The notes below the pieces were generated by a model that had not been told where the DNA came from, made no database searches, and worked only from the letters and a program-made list of their open reading frames with translations. Positions 18,397 to 26,783 of a DNA stretch of 64,000 nucleotides are shown piece after piece. Location: assembly GCA_037201625.1 (NCBI GenBank), contig JBBCGR010000005.1, positions 1 to 64,000 on the forward strand, written 5' to 3'. The position numbers were made by a program, and so were the translations under genes. The number at the start of each line of letters is the position of its first letter. Position 1 is the stretch's first letter. Source of the stretch: JAMXLO01 sp037201625 (GTDB taxonomy: Bacteria; Pseudomonadota; Alphaproteobacteria; Acetobacterales; Acetobacteraceae).

Positions 18397-20146
18397 TGCG
18401 CCGGCGCAGCCGTTCCACCGCCGGACCGGCGACTGCGAGCGGCGCGCAGCCGCCCGCCTCCCAGGCCAGCGAGGCGAAATTCGGGTGCAGCGCGGCGACG
18501 ACACCGCCATTGGCGAACTGCGCCCGCCCGCCGGTCTCCAGGTAGCTCTCCGCCGGCAGCCCCTCGGCCAGCAGGATGTCGTGCGCGTCCAGTTCGACGT
18601 GCCAGTAGCGGGCGGTGCGCCGCGCCACCTGCACGATCGTCGCGCCATTGATCAGATACTTGATCGGTACCAGCACGCCCTCGGCAAATACGGCGTGGTC
18701 CGGCGACAGGTACAGGTCGCGCCGCGGCAGCCTCTCGCCGAATGCGCCGGCGGCGATGCGCACCGGCAGCACCGCCTCGGGGTGCGGATGGCCGGCGGTG
18801 CGTATGCTGCGATGGCCCAGCCAGCGCACCTTCCGGCTGCCGCCGGATTGCGTGGTGACGGCAGCGCCCGCGCGCAGCCGCTCCACCTGGATTTCGCCGC
18901 GTGGCGTCAGGATGCGCGTGCCGGCCAGGAAGCACGGCGCGCTGGTAGTGATCGTGCTGCCGCCGTCATCGAGGCTGACCGCGAAGGCGTTGCCCGGGTA
19001 GTTGCCGAGCAGGCGGAGGCTCGCCACCGTCGTGCCATCCTGCCCGAGCGACAGGATGCCGGTGAAATCCTCCGACTCGGTGAACTGCGCGCTGTCGGCG
19101 GTGATGCCCGGGAGGAACAGCGAGGTGCCGTCGACCAGGTCGGCGATGATCGGCGTCGTTGCGGGGTCGGGCGGCGCGCCGGTGTCGAGCGTGATGCCGC
19201 CCGAGTTGCCGCCGATCCAGACGGTGCCGTGAACGCCGGCGCCGATGGTGACGCCGTCATTGGCGAAGATCAGTCCCGCGCCGTCGATGTCGCGGATGCT
19301 CGCCTGCCGCAGCGTGATGGTGCCGTTGTTGATGATGTCGCTGAGGTCGGTGAAGCCGTTGTCGACGATGCCGCCGTTGTTCACCACCGGTGCCGCGATC
19401 GTCGCGGTTGCGCTGGCGTGGAAGAAGTCGCCGATCGACAGCGTGCCATCGGCGTCCACGGTGATGGTGCCCGTTTCGGTGGTGCCGGCTTCGGTGGTGC
19501 CCGCATGGCCGATCTCCAGCGAGGAGGTGGCATCCAGGCTGACGGTGCCGCTGACGATCCACAGCATGCCGACCTGGGCGTGGGCGTTGTCCGTCAGGTC
19601 GAGCACGCCGCTCGTCATCCGGTCGGTCGGGGGGCGGGGCGACATCAGCACCTGGCCCAGGGTCAGCGAGCCGTCGACGCTGAGGCTGCCGCCATCGGCC
19701 TCCAGCGTGCCGGCCTTCAGCGCGACGGTGCCGGCGGCGAGCAGCGCGCCTTCACCCAGTTCCACCGTTCCGAGGTTGACCTGCTGCGAGGAAAGGCCCG
19801 GCACGCCATACAGCGAGCCGATGCTGACCGCCCCCGCGGTGACCACGCCGGCCAGGGTGACGTTGCTCTCGGTCGTCCCGGTCTGCGGCGGACCGGCCGG
19901 GTTCGCCACGACGAAGGCATCGAGCGCAAAACTGCCGGACAGTCCCACGGCGCCGTTCAGCGTGAGCGCCTGCGCGCTACCCGGCCCCGCCACCGTGATG
20001 GTTCCCGGGGCGGGGCTCTCGACCAGGGCGATGTCGCCAGCGGCGGGTGCGGTGGTGGCGGTCGTGCCGGACGTGATGTCGAACCAGTTGCCCGCGAAGC
20101 CCCACTGGCCGGAGCCTGTCGCAGCCCAGGAATACGATCCGGCCAT
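18305..20146 (-). CDS. Large Hint_2-domain repeat protein
   Basis: A 613-residue protein. Residues 1-430 are a low-complexity, Gly/Thr/Ala-rich beta-helix-like region with repeated units (GTITVDADGTLSIGD, NNGTITLRQ, TLNGAVGLSG) resembling secreted adhesin or autotransporter passengers. Near residue 455 a Hint_2 domain begins at APCFLAGTRILTPRGEIQVERLRAGA, with the self-cleaving Cys, and continues SPDHAVFAEGVLVPIKYL. Hint domains catalyse autoproteolysis or ester formation. No Sec signal is visible, so a type I-like route is possible. ATG 20146/20149 follows GGAGG; a longer reading adds a G/R/A repeat. The last about 30 residues overlap the patatin gene. Confidence 0.75.
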   Translation of the reverse strand: MAGSYSWAATGSGQWGFAGNWFDITSGTTATTAPAAGDIALVESPAPGTITVAGPGSAQALTLNGAVGLSGSFALDAFVVANPAGPPQTGTTESNVTLAGVVTAGAVSIGSLYGVPGLSSQQVNLGTVELGEGALLAAGTVALKAGTLEADGGSLSVDGSLTLGQVLMSPRPPTDRMTSGVLDLTDNAHAQVGMLWIVSGTVSLDATSSLEIGHAGTTEAGTTETGTITVDADGTLSIGDFFHASATATIAAPVVNNGGIVDNGFTDLSDIINNGTITLRQASIRDIDGAGLIFANDGVTIGAGVHGTVWIGGNSGGITLDTGAPPDPATTPIIADLVDGTSLFLPGITADSAQFTESEDFTGILSLGQDGTTVASLRLLGNYPGNAFAVSLDDGGSTITTSAPCFLAGTRILTPRGEIQVERLRAGAAVTTQSGGSRKVRWLGHRSIRTAGHPHPEAVLPVRIAAGAFGERLPRRDLYLSPDHAVFAEGVLVPIKYLINGATIVQVARRTARYWHVELDAHDILLAEGLPAESYLETGGRAQFANGGVVAALHPNFASLAWEAGGCAPLAVAGPAVERLRRRITDALPPPPAGSRPAAADSRRGRPAAARSR

Positions 20147-20154
20147 CATTCCAC

Positions 20155-20226
20155 CTCCCGCCGTTCGACCTCCTGCTGCACGACCTACTGCCGCCCGACC
20201 TTCCGCCGCCCCACCTCCCGCCGTCG
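20155..20226. repeat. Degenerate 15-bp tandem repeat
   Basis: Four to five imperfect units of about 15 bases (CGACCTCCTGCTGCA, CGACCTACTGCCGCC, CGACCTTCCGCCGCC, CCACCTCCCGCCGTC) between the Hint_2 start and the amidase stop. They also carry the ribosome site of the Hint_2 gene. Repeat-number changes here could alter its leader. Confidence 0.5.
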
Positions 20227-20237
20227 GGCCGAACCGG

Positions 20238-21632
20238 TCAGCCGATCGGCGGGCGCTTCTTGTGCCAGCCGGTGCCCCGCTCATACGCCGCGGCGACCCG
20301 CAGCACGGTGGCATCGTCGAAGTAGCGCCCGACGAACTGCACCGACAGCGGCAGCCCGTTGCTCGACAGCCCCGACATCATCGCCACCGCCGGATGGCCG
20401 GTGACGTTGAACGGCGTGCGCGACTGGCGCGGATAGGTGCGCAGCGTCTCCGCGACATCGTCGATCCGGCTGGCCGGGTCCATCGAACTGGCGCAGATCA
20501 GCACGTCGAAGTCGCGGAACGCATCCTCGACCGCGGCGATCATCTGCAGCCGCCGGCGCTGCGCGCCGACATAGTCGCCGGCGTTCATGAATGCGCCCGG
20601 CAGCAGCCGCTGGCGGGCAAGCTGGCCGTAATCGCCGGGCCGCTCGCGCAGCCATGGCGCATGGATCGACCAGGCCTCGCTGCACAGGATCACCCGGTTC
20701 ACCGCGGCGAACTCGTTGAGCGACGGCAGCGTGACGGTGCGCACCTCCGCCCCTTCGGCCTGCAGGATGCGCGCGGCATCCTCGAGCGCCGCGGTCACCT
20801 CGGGATGCGCCGGCTTGTCCAGTTCATGGAAGTGCCGCACGAAGCCCACGCGCAGGTCGCGCACGCCGCGCTCCAGCATGCGGCCGAAATAGCGGGCGCC
20901 GCTGGGCGCGCTGCCGGGATCGCCCGGGTCGTGGCCGGCGATCGCGTCCAGCAGCAGCGCGTTGTCCGCCACGGTGCGGGTCATCGGCCCGATATGGTCG
21001 AGCGTGAAGGACAGCGGGAACACGCCGCGCCGCGACACCAGGCCATAGGTCGGCTTCAGCCCGACGATGCCGCAGCACGAGGCGGGGTTGCGCACCGAGC
21101 CGCCGGTGTCGGTGCCGAGCGCCAGCGGGAACAGCCCGGCGGCGACGCCCGCGCCGGAGCCCGACGAGGAGCCGCCGGGATGATGGTCGGGGTTCCACGG
21201 GTTGCGCGCAGGCGGGAAGGGGAGGTCGAAGCTCGGGCCGCCGATCGCGAACTCATGCGTCGACAGCTTGCCCACGACGATGGCGCCGGCCTGGCGCAGC
21301 TTGGCCACCACCACGGAATCCGCCTTGGCGACGTTGCCCACCAGGATCTTGGAATGGCAGGTGGTCGGCAGGCCGGCCACGTCGATGATGTCCTTGATGC
21401 CGACCGGCACGCCATGCAGCGGCCCGCGCACCCGCCCGGCCGCGATCTCGGCTTCGGCGGAGCGCGCCGCGGCCATCGCGGCATCCGCGTCCAGCCGGAT
21501 GAAGGCGTTCAGCTTGGGGTCCAGCGCCTCGATGCGCGCCAGCAGCGCGGTCATCAATTCCACCGGTGACAGCTTGCGCGCCGCGAACTGCCGCGAGGCC
21601 TCGGACGCGGTCAGCCAGTGCAGGTCGCTCAT
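20238..21632 (-). CDS. Amidase (amidase-signature family)
   Basis: A 464-residue amidase-signature hydrolase with the Ser-cisSer-Lys triad: Lys in VPVGIKDIIDVAG, the glycine/serine stretch GGSSSGSGAGVAAG and the nucleophile in GTDTGGSVRNPASCCGIVGLKPT. It hydrolyses carboxamides; GatA belongs to the same fold, but the window has no gatB and the N-terminus is unlike GatA, so a small-molecule amidase is more likely. ATG 21632 is chosen because it overlaps the preceding 60-codon ORF (ATGA) and starts at MSDLHWLTASEASRQF. Confidence 0.9.
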   Translation of the reverse strand: MSDLHWLTASEASRQFAARKLSPVELMTALLARIEALDPKLNAFIRLDADAAMAAARSAEAEIAAGRVRGPLHGVPVGIKDIIDVAGLPTTCHSKILVGNVAKADSVVVAKLRQAGAIVVGKLSTHEFAIGGPSFDLPFPPARNPWNPDHHPGGSSSGSGAGVAAGLFPLALGTDTGGSVRNPASCCGIVGLKPTYGLVSRRGVFPLSFTLDHIGPMTRTVADNALLLDAIAGHDPGDPGSAPSGARYFGRMLERGVRDLRVGFVRHFHELDKPAHPEVTAALEDAARILQAEGAEVRTVTLPSLNEFAAVNRVILCSEAWSIHAPWLRERPGDYGQLARQRLLPGAFMNAGDYVGAQRRRLQMIAAVEDAFRDFDVLICASSMDPASRIDDVAETLRTYPRQSRTPFNVTGHPAVAMMSGLSSNGLPLSVQFVGRYFDDATVLRVAAAYERGTGWHKKRPPIG

Positions 21633-21811
21633 AGGCCGGCCCCCGCGCGCATCGGCGGCCAGGGCTCCACGGCCGGATCGGTGGGATAGGCGATCGCATC
21701 CTGGTTGCCGAACGCCTGCTGCACGGCGAGTGCCACATCGTCGGGGAATTCTGCCAGTGCCTTGTCCAGTCCGGCGGCGTGCGCCAGCTTCGCGATCAGG
21801 TCCTTGTCCAT
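21629..21811 (-). CDS. Small protein coupled to amidase
   Basis: A 60-residue ORF (MDKDLIAKLAHAAGLDKALAEFPDDVALAVQQAFGN...) with GGAGAAAGAC before ATG 21811. The first 45 residues read as amphipathic helices and the end is proline-rich. Its stop overlaps the amidase start by 4 bases. The arrangement recalls small accessory subunits of amidases, but no homology to GatC is visible. I regard it as a real coding gene of unknown role. Confidence 0.6.
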   Translation of the reverse strand: MDKDLIAKLAHAAGLDKALAEFPDDVALAVQQAFGNQDAIAYPTDPAVEPWPPMRAGAGL

Positions 21812-22081
21812 GTCTTTCTCCGGCCGTGTTCGCACCGATCATGCGAGCGGCGGCGGCGGAACGGAAGCCGGAGAAAAAAGAGGGGCGGTGCAGCAGGGGT
21901 GCCGCACCGCCCGAGGGGGCCGCGCCAGAGGCGCGACATCGGGGAGGAAACAGGACACCGGCGACGCCGGCTCCGTGATCGGTAATATGACGATAGAACA
22001 CTTATGAAAGTGTAACGCCGCGGGCTGACTTGTCGGGAATCGCCGTTAACAATGATCACGATTTCTAGAAAGGAAGGTTGA

Positions 22082-23269
22082 ATGCAGATGCTGCCGCGCC
22101 GCACTGGACCATTGGTCGGCCTGAAGGTGCTGGAGATCGGTCACTACGTCGCGGCGCCGTTCTGTACCAGGATCCTCGCCGACCTGGGCGCCGAGGTGAT
22201 CAAGATCGAGCCGCCGGGCGGCGATCCGTTCCGCGGCTGGGGTGCGGCGGTCGACGGCAACTCGGTGTGGTTCAGCGTGCACGGCCGCAACAAGCTCTCG
22301 GTGGTGCTGGACCTGAAGCGCGACCACGACACCGTGCTGCGCCTGGTGCGGCGGGCCGATGTGCTGGTGGAGAACCTGCGCGCCGGTGGGCTGGAGCGGC
22401 TGGCGCTGGGTCCCGAGGCGCTGCACAAGGTGAACCCGCGCCTGGTGATCGCGCGCATTTCCGGCTACGGCCAGGACGGCCCGTACCGCGACAAGCCCGC
22501 GTTCGGCGCGATCGGCGAGGCGATGGGCGGCATCCGCCACCTCACCGCGCACCCGGCCGGCAGTTCCGACCTGCCGCCGCCGCGCTGCGGCATCTCGATC
22601 AGCGACGACCTGGCCGGGATGTATGCGGCGATCGGCCTGCTGTCGGCGCTGTGGCAGCGCGACGTTGCCGGCACGGCACGCGGCCGGGTGGTCGACGTGA
22701 ACCTGGTCGACAGCGTGTTCAGCCTGATGGAGGGCATGCTGCCGGAATACGCCATGGACGGCCGTGTGCGGCAGCCGGTGGGTGCGGCGATCGAGACGGC
22801 GGCGCCGACCAACACCTATCCCTGCGCCGATGGGCGGTGGCTGTGCATCGCCGGCAACTCCGACCTGATCTTCGGCCGGCTGATGGCGGCGATCGGCCGG
22901 GGGGACCTCGCCGCCGACCCGGCCTATGCCACCAACGCCGCCCGCTGCGCCCGGCGCGAGGCGCTCGACGCCGCCATCGCCGCCTGGACGCGGACGCTGC
23001 CGGCGCGCGAGGCGGAGGAGCGGCTGGAGGCGGCCGATGTGCCGTGCTCGCGGCTGTTCGATATCGCCGACTGCGCGGGGGACCCGCATTTCCGCGCCCG
23101 CGGCTCGGTGCAGGAGGTCGCCGATCCGCTGATCGGGCGCACGCTGCACCCCGGTCCGGCGATCCGGCTGGACGGCGATCCGCCGGAGGCGGTGATCGGC
23201 TGGCCCGGCCCCGCCGCCGGCGCGCATACCGACTACGTGCTGCGGACACTGCTGGGCGATGGGGGCTGA
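22082..23269 (+). CDS. Class III CoA-transferase (CaiB/BaiF family)
   Basis: A 395-residue family III acyl-CoA transferase that moves CoA between carboxylic acids through an aspartyl-CoA anhydride. Blocks seen: GLKVLEIGHYVAAPFCTRILADLGAEVIKIEPPGGDPFR, LVENLRAGGLERLGL-like, ISGYGQDGPYRDKPAFGAIGEAMGG and the catalytic-loop D in PPPRCGISISDDLAGMYAAIGLL. ATG 22082 follows AGGAAGG. It runs divergently from the amidase pair and ends just before a palindrome array that may terminate transcription. The substrate is not evident. Confidence 0.9.
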   Translation: MQMLPRRTGPLVGLKVLEIGHYVAAPFCTRILADLGAEVIKIEPPGGDPFRGWGAAVDGNSVWFSVHGRNKLSVVLDLKRDHDTVLRLVRRADVLVENLRAGGLERLALGPEALHKVNPRLVIARISGYGQDGPYRDKPAFGAIGEAMGGIRHLTAHPAGSSDLPPPRCGISISDDLAGMYAAIGLLSALWQRDVAGTARGRVVDVNLVDSVFSLMEGMLPEYAMDGRVRQPVGAAIETAAPTNTYPCADGRWLCIAGNSDLIFGRLMAAIGRGDLAADPAYATNAARCARREALDAAIAAWTRTLPAREAEERLEAADVPCSRLFDIADCAGDPHFRARGSVQEVADPLIGRTLHPGPAIRLDGDPPEAVIGWPGPAAGAHTDYVLRTLLGDGG

Positions 23270-23271
23270 GG

Positions 23272-23525
23272 CGGGAGCGCCCGGGGTTTCACCCCGGACC
23301 CCGACCAAGGGGCGCTGCCCCTTGGACCCCGCCGAGGGCGGAGCCCTCGGGACCCCGGACTTGGCTTGGGTGGGAGGGAGGCCCAACTCGGACCTATCAA
23401 CGTCGGAATAGGGCCTCCCTCCCACCCAAGCCAGAATCGGGATTGCAAAGGCTCCGCCTTTGCTGGAGGTCCAGGAGGCAACGCCTCCTGGCGGGTTTCA
23501 GGGCGGAGCCCTGAGCGCTCCTGCC
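23272..23525. repeat. Array of seven palindromes
   Basis: A dense set of inverted repeats: 23282-23296 (CGGGGTTTCACCCCG), 23305-23325 (around CCAAGGGGCGCTGCCCCTT), 23334-23348 (GAGGGCGGAGCCCTC), a perfect 23-bp inverted repeat with arms 23362-23384 and 23411-23433 and a 26-base spacer, 23445-23463 (GCAAAGGCTCCGCCTTTGC), 23471-23491 and 23499-23513 (CAGGGCGGAGCCCTG). The ends GAGGCGGGAGCGC and GCGCTCCTGCCTC are themselves near-inverted copies, so the whole array may be one mobile non-coding unit. Confidence 0.85.
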
Positions 23526-23776
23526 TCAGCCGCCCTCAGCCGGGTGCTGCCCGCAGCTTGACAGGCCGCCGCCTGCGTGTGACAGCCGTTGGCATGCACG
23601 CGATCGACACAAGGATCGTCGCCAGAGGCACCGGCACGCCGCAGGGCGGTTGGCCGGCAGACCCAGCGCGTCATCGTCAGGCGTAGCAAAGTCGTCGGCC
23701 CCCGCCGGAAACGGACGGGGCAGCATCCGGTGCAATCGCGTCCGTCCGACCCGGCCCTGGATGGAGAGCAGCACTC

Positions 23777-24526
23777 ATGACCCAGAATATCTACGACAAC
23801 CCCGAATTCTTCGCCGGCTACAGCCAGCTCGGCCGTTCGGTGGAGGGCCTGGCAGGCGCCGGCGAATGGCCCGCCATGCAGTCCCTGCTGCCACCACTCG
23901 CCGGATCGCGCATCGTCGACCTCGGCTGCGGCTTCGGCTGGTTCTGCCGCTGGGCGCGCGAGCAGGGTGCCGCCACGGTGCTCGGCCTCGACGTCTCCGA
24001 GAACATGCTGGCCCGCGCCCGCACCGACACCACCGATCCGGCGATCACCTATGCCCGTGCCGACCTCGAGACGCTGGGCCTGCCGGAGGCGGCGTTCGAC
24101 CTGGTCTACAGCTCCCTCGCGCTGCATTACGTGGCCGGGATGGAGCGGCTGTTCGCCACCATCCACCGCGCGCTGGTGCCGGGCGGGGCGCTGGTGTTCT
24201 CGGTCGAGCATCCGATCTACACCGCGCCCTCACGTCCCGGCTGGGTCGAGGCGGACGGAAGGCGCCTCTGGCCGCTCGATGGCTACCTGCAGGAGGGGCC
24301 GCGCAGCACCGACTGGCTGGCCAAGGGCGTGATCAAGCAGCACCGCACCGTCGCCACCTATCTGACGCTGCTGCTGGGCCAGGGCTTCCGGCTGACGGCG
24401 CTGCAGGAATGGGGCCCGACCGACGCGCAGATCGCGGCGCACCCGGACTGGGCCGGCGAACGGCAGCGTCCGCCGTTCCTGCTGGTGGCGGCGCGGCGGT
24501 CGTCCGGCACTTGCCCCGCAACGTGA
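23777..24526 (+). CDS. SAM-dependent methyltransferase (UbiE-like)
   Basis: A 249-residue class I methyltransferase: motif I IVDLGCGFGWFCRWA near residue 55, acidic LGLDVSENML, then ITYARADLETLGLPEAAFDLVYSSLALHYV and GALVFSVEHP. The N-terminal TQNIYDNPEFFAGYSQLGRSVEGL is typical of methyltransferases acting on small molecules. The substrate is unknown. It is followed 52 bases later by fabI on the same strand, but a functional link is not evident. The 250 bases upstream hold the palindrome array. Confidence 0.88.
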   Translation: MTQNIYDNPEFFAGYSQLGRSVEGLAGAGEWPAMQSLLPPLAGSRIVDLGCGFGWFCRWAREQGAATVLGLDVSENMLARARTDTTDPAITYARADLETLGLPEAAFDLVYSSLALHYVAGMERLFATIHRALVPGGALVFSVEHPIYTAPSRPGWVEADGRRLWPLDGYLQEGPRSTDWLAKGVIKQHRTVATYLTLLLGQGFRLTALQEWGPTDAQIAAHPDWAGERQRPPFLLVAARRSSGTCPAT

Positions 24527-24578
24527 GGGTGTGCCAGGACGGACACACCCCTTAACGCCGGATCGCAAAGGATCAACC

Positions 24579-25409
24579 ATGGCCGACAGCGCCCCCGTCA
24601 AAGGCACGCTGATGCAAGGCAAACGTGGACTGGTCATGGGGGTGACGAACGACCGCTCTCTCGGCTGGGGCATCGCCGCGGCCTGCGCGGCACAAGGTGC
24701 GGAACTGGCGTTCACCTATCAGGTCGAGGCGCTGGGCCGGCGCGTCCGCCCGCTGGCTGCCTCGATCGGCTCGGACCGGCTGTTCCTGTGCGACGTGGGC
24801 GACGAGGCCAGCATCGATGCGGCGTTCGCGGCGCTGCGTGAGCAGTGGGACGGGCTGGACTTTCTGGTCCATGCCATCGCCTTTGCCGACAAGCAGTACC
24901 TGCGCGGGCGCTATCTGGACACGCCGCGCGAGGCGTTCCTCCAGGCGCTGGACATCTCCTGCTATTCGTTCGTCGCGGTGGCACAGCGCGCGGTGCCGCT
25001 GATGCGGCCGGGCGGCAGCCTGCTGACGCTGAGCTATGTCGGCGCGGAACGCTGGACGCCGCACTACAATGTCATGGGCGTGGCGAAGGCGGCGCTCGAG
25101 GCGTCGGTGCGCTACCTGGCAGCCGACCTGGGCGGGCAGGGCATCCGGGTGAACGCGATCAGCGCCGGCCCGATTCGCACCGTGGCATCGGCCGGGATCG
25201 GCGATTTCCACTACATCCTGCGCTGGAACCAGCTCAACGCGCCGATGCAGCGCAACGTCACCACCGACGATGTCGGCGGCGCGGGACTGTATCTGCTGTC
25301 GGACCTGTCCTCGGGCGTCACCGGGGAGGTGCATCACGTCGATTGCGGCTACCATATCGTGGGCATGAAGAACCCGGCCGCCCCGGACATCGCCATCGTT
25401 GAGAGCTGA
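24579..25409 (+). CDS. fabI: Enoyl-ACP reductase (NADH)
   Basis: A 276-residue SDR-type enoyl-[acyl-carrier-protein] reductase, the last step of fatty-acid elongation and the triclosan target. N-terminal GLVMGVTNDRSLGWGIA is the FabI form of the Rossmann motif. The Y-x6-K dyad is Y163 and K170 in HYNVMGVAKAALEASVRYLA, and Y153 in LSYVGAE sits ten residues before Y163 as in E. coli. The C-terminal part ISAGPIRTVASAGIGDF is conserved. ATG 24579 is preferred to an ORF start 16 codons upstream. aroC lies downstream on the same strand. Confidence 0.96.
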   Translation: MADSAPVKGTLMQGKRGLVMGVTNDRSLGWGIAAACAAQGAELAFTYQVEALGRRVRPLAASIGSDRLFLCDVGDEASIDAAFAALREQWDGLDFLVHAIAFADKQYLRGRYLDTPREAFLQALDISCYSFVAVAQRAVPLMRPGGSLLTLSYVGAERWTPHYNVMGVAKAALEASVRYLAADLGGQGIRVNAISAGPIRTVASAGIGDFHYILRWNQLNAPMQRNVTTDDVGGAGLYLLSDLSSGVTGEVHHVDCGYHIVGMKNPAAPDIAIVES

Positions 25410-25412
25410 GAG

Positions 25413-25649
25413 ATGGGCGATCTCTACGACGAGGACATTGTGCTGTGGAGCGAGCGCCAGAGTGGGCTGCTGCGCCGGATCGCGGCCGGCGCGCCGGTGA
25501 ATGAGCGGCCTGACTGGGTGAACATCATCGAGGAGGTCGACAGCGTGGGACGCAGCGACCTGCGGGCCTTGCCGACTGCGATGGACGGCCAGCCGCCGCG
25601 GCCGGTCTCGCCGACCTGCCCGCTGACGCTGGACGAACTGCTCGGCTGA
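25413..25649 (+). CDS. DUF29-like protein, internally shortened
   Basis: A 78-residue ORF starting 3 bases after fabI. Its front (LYDEDIVLWSERQSGLLRRIAAG...DWVNIIEEVDSVGRSDLRAL) matches the DUF29 N-terminus and its tail (SPTCPLTLDELLG) matches the usual DUF29 C-terminus (CPYTLEQVLD-like), but the roughly 70 residues that normally lie between are gone. An in-frame internal deletion is the simplest reading. It may be a relic or a minimal form; DUF29 has no settled function. It is co-directional with fabI and aroC. Confidence 0.65.
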   Translation: MGDLYDEDIVLWSERQSGLLRRIAAGAPVNERPDWVNIIEEVDSVGRSDLRALPTAMDGQPPRPVSPTCPLTLDELLG

Positions 25650-25656
25650 ACGCCCC

Positions 25657-26760
25657 ATGTCGCACAACAGCTTCGGCCATCTCTTCCGTGTCACCACCTG
25701 GGGTGAGAGCCACGGCCCCGCGATCGGCTGTGTGGTCGACGGCTGCCCGCCCAGGATTGCGTTGTCCGAGGCCGACATCCAGCCCTGGCTCGACCGCCGC
25801 CGCCCCGGCCAGTCGAAGTTCACCACGCAACGCCAGGAGCCCGACCAGGTCCGCATCCTGTCGGGTGTGTTCGACGGCGTCACCACCGGCACCCCGATCG
25901 CCCTGCAGATCGACAATGTGGACCAGCGCTCGCGCGACTACTCGGCGATCGCCCAGCAGTTCCGTCCCGGCCACGCCGACCTCGCCTACGAACTCAAATA
26001 CGGCATCCGCGACTATCGCGGCGGCGGCCGCTCCTCGGCGCGGGAGACGGCGATGCGGGTCGCCGCCGGCGGGGTCGCGCGCCAGGTGCTGGGCGACGGC
26101 CTGCGCATCCGCGGCGCGCTGGTGCAGATCGGCCCGCACCGGATCGACCGCGCCCGCTGGGACTGGGATGCGGTGCACGACAACCCGTTCTTCTGCCCCG
26201 ATCCCGTCACCGCATCCCTGTGGGAAACCTACCTCTCGGAGGTGCGCAAGGCCGGCTCCTCGGCCGGCGCGGTGATCGAGGTGGTGGCCGAAGGCGTGCC
26301 GCCCGGGCTCGGCGCGCCGATCTACGGAAAGCTGGACGCCGACATCGCCGCGGCGCTGATGTCGATCAACGCGGTGAAGGGCGTCGAGATCGGCGAGGGT
26401 TTCGCCGCCGCCGCGCTGACCGGCGAGGCCAACGCCGATGAGATGCGCATGCAGGCGGGCGAGGTGGCGTTCGCCTCCAACCACGCCGGTGGCATCCTGG
26501 GCGGCATCGCCACCGGCCAGCCGATCGTGGCCCGGTTCGCGGTGAAGCCGACCAGTTCGATCCTGACGCCGCGGCACAGCGTGGACCGCAGCGGCCAGGA
26601 GATCGAGATCAGCACCAAGGGCCGCCACGACCCCTGCGTCGGCATCCGCGCCGTGCCGGTCGGCGAGGCGATGCTGGCCTGCGTGCTGGCCGACCACCTG
26701 CTGCGCCATCGCGCGCAAAACCCCGACGCCCCCACCACGGCGAGGCTGCCGCGCAACTGA
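25657..26760 (+). CDS. aroC: Chorismate synthase
   Basis: A 367-residue FMN-dependent enzyme that converts EPSP to chorismate, the last common step of aromatic amino-acid synthesis. Signature regions: GESHGPAIGCVVDGCPP (His19), RRPGQSKFTTQRQEPDQV, RPGHADLAYELKYGIRDYRGGGRSSARET and the late RHDPCVGIRAVPVGEAM. ATG 25657 is 7 bases after the DUF29 ORF. Length matches the family (about 360). It is in line with fabI. Confidence 0.98.
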   Translation: MSHNSFGHLFRVTTWGESHGPAIGCVVDGCPPRIALSEADIQPWLDRRRPGQSKFTTQRQEPDQVRILSGVFDGVTTGTPIALQIDNVDQRSRDYSAIAQQFRPGHADLAYELKYGIRDYRGGGRSSARETAMRVAAGGVARQVLGDGLRIRGALVQIGPHRIDRARWDWDAVHDNPFFCPDPVTASLWETYLSEVRKAGSSAGAVIEVVAEGVPPGLGAPIYGKLDADIAAALMSINAVKGVEIGEGFAAAALTGEANADEMRMQAGEVAFASNHAGGILGGIATGQPIVARFAVKPTSSILTPRHSVDRSGQEIEISTKGRHDPCVGIRAVPVGEAMLACVLADHLLRHRAQNPDAPTTARLPRN

Positions 26761-26783
26761 AGCGTGGGAATGAACACACCGGC

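Noticed and set aside
20238..21811. Amidase pair as GatA plus GatC
   Set aside because: No gatB is near, the small ORF does not resemble GatC and the amidase N-terminus is not GatA-like.
22046..23425. 459-codon ORF opposite the CoA-transferase
   Set aside because: Antisense shadow; it runs into the palindrome array and shows no domain.
23272..23525. CRISPR array
   Set aside because: The repeats are differing palindromes without constant repeat-spacer units, and no cas gene is present.
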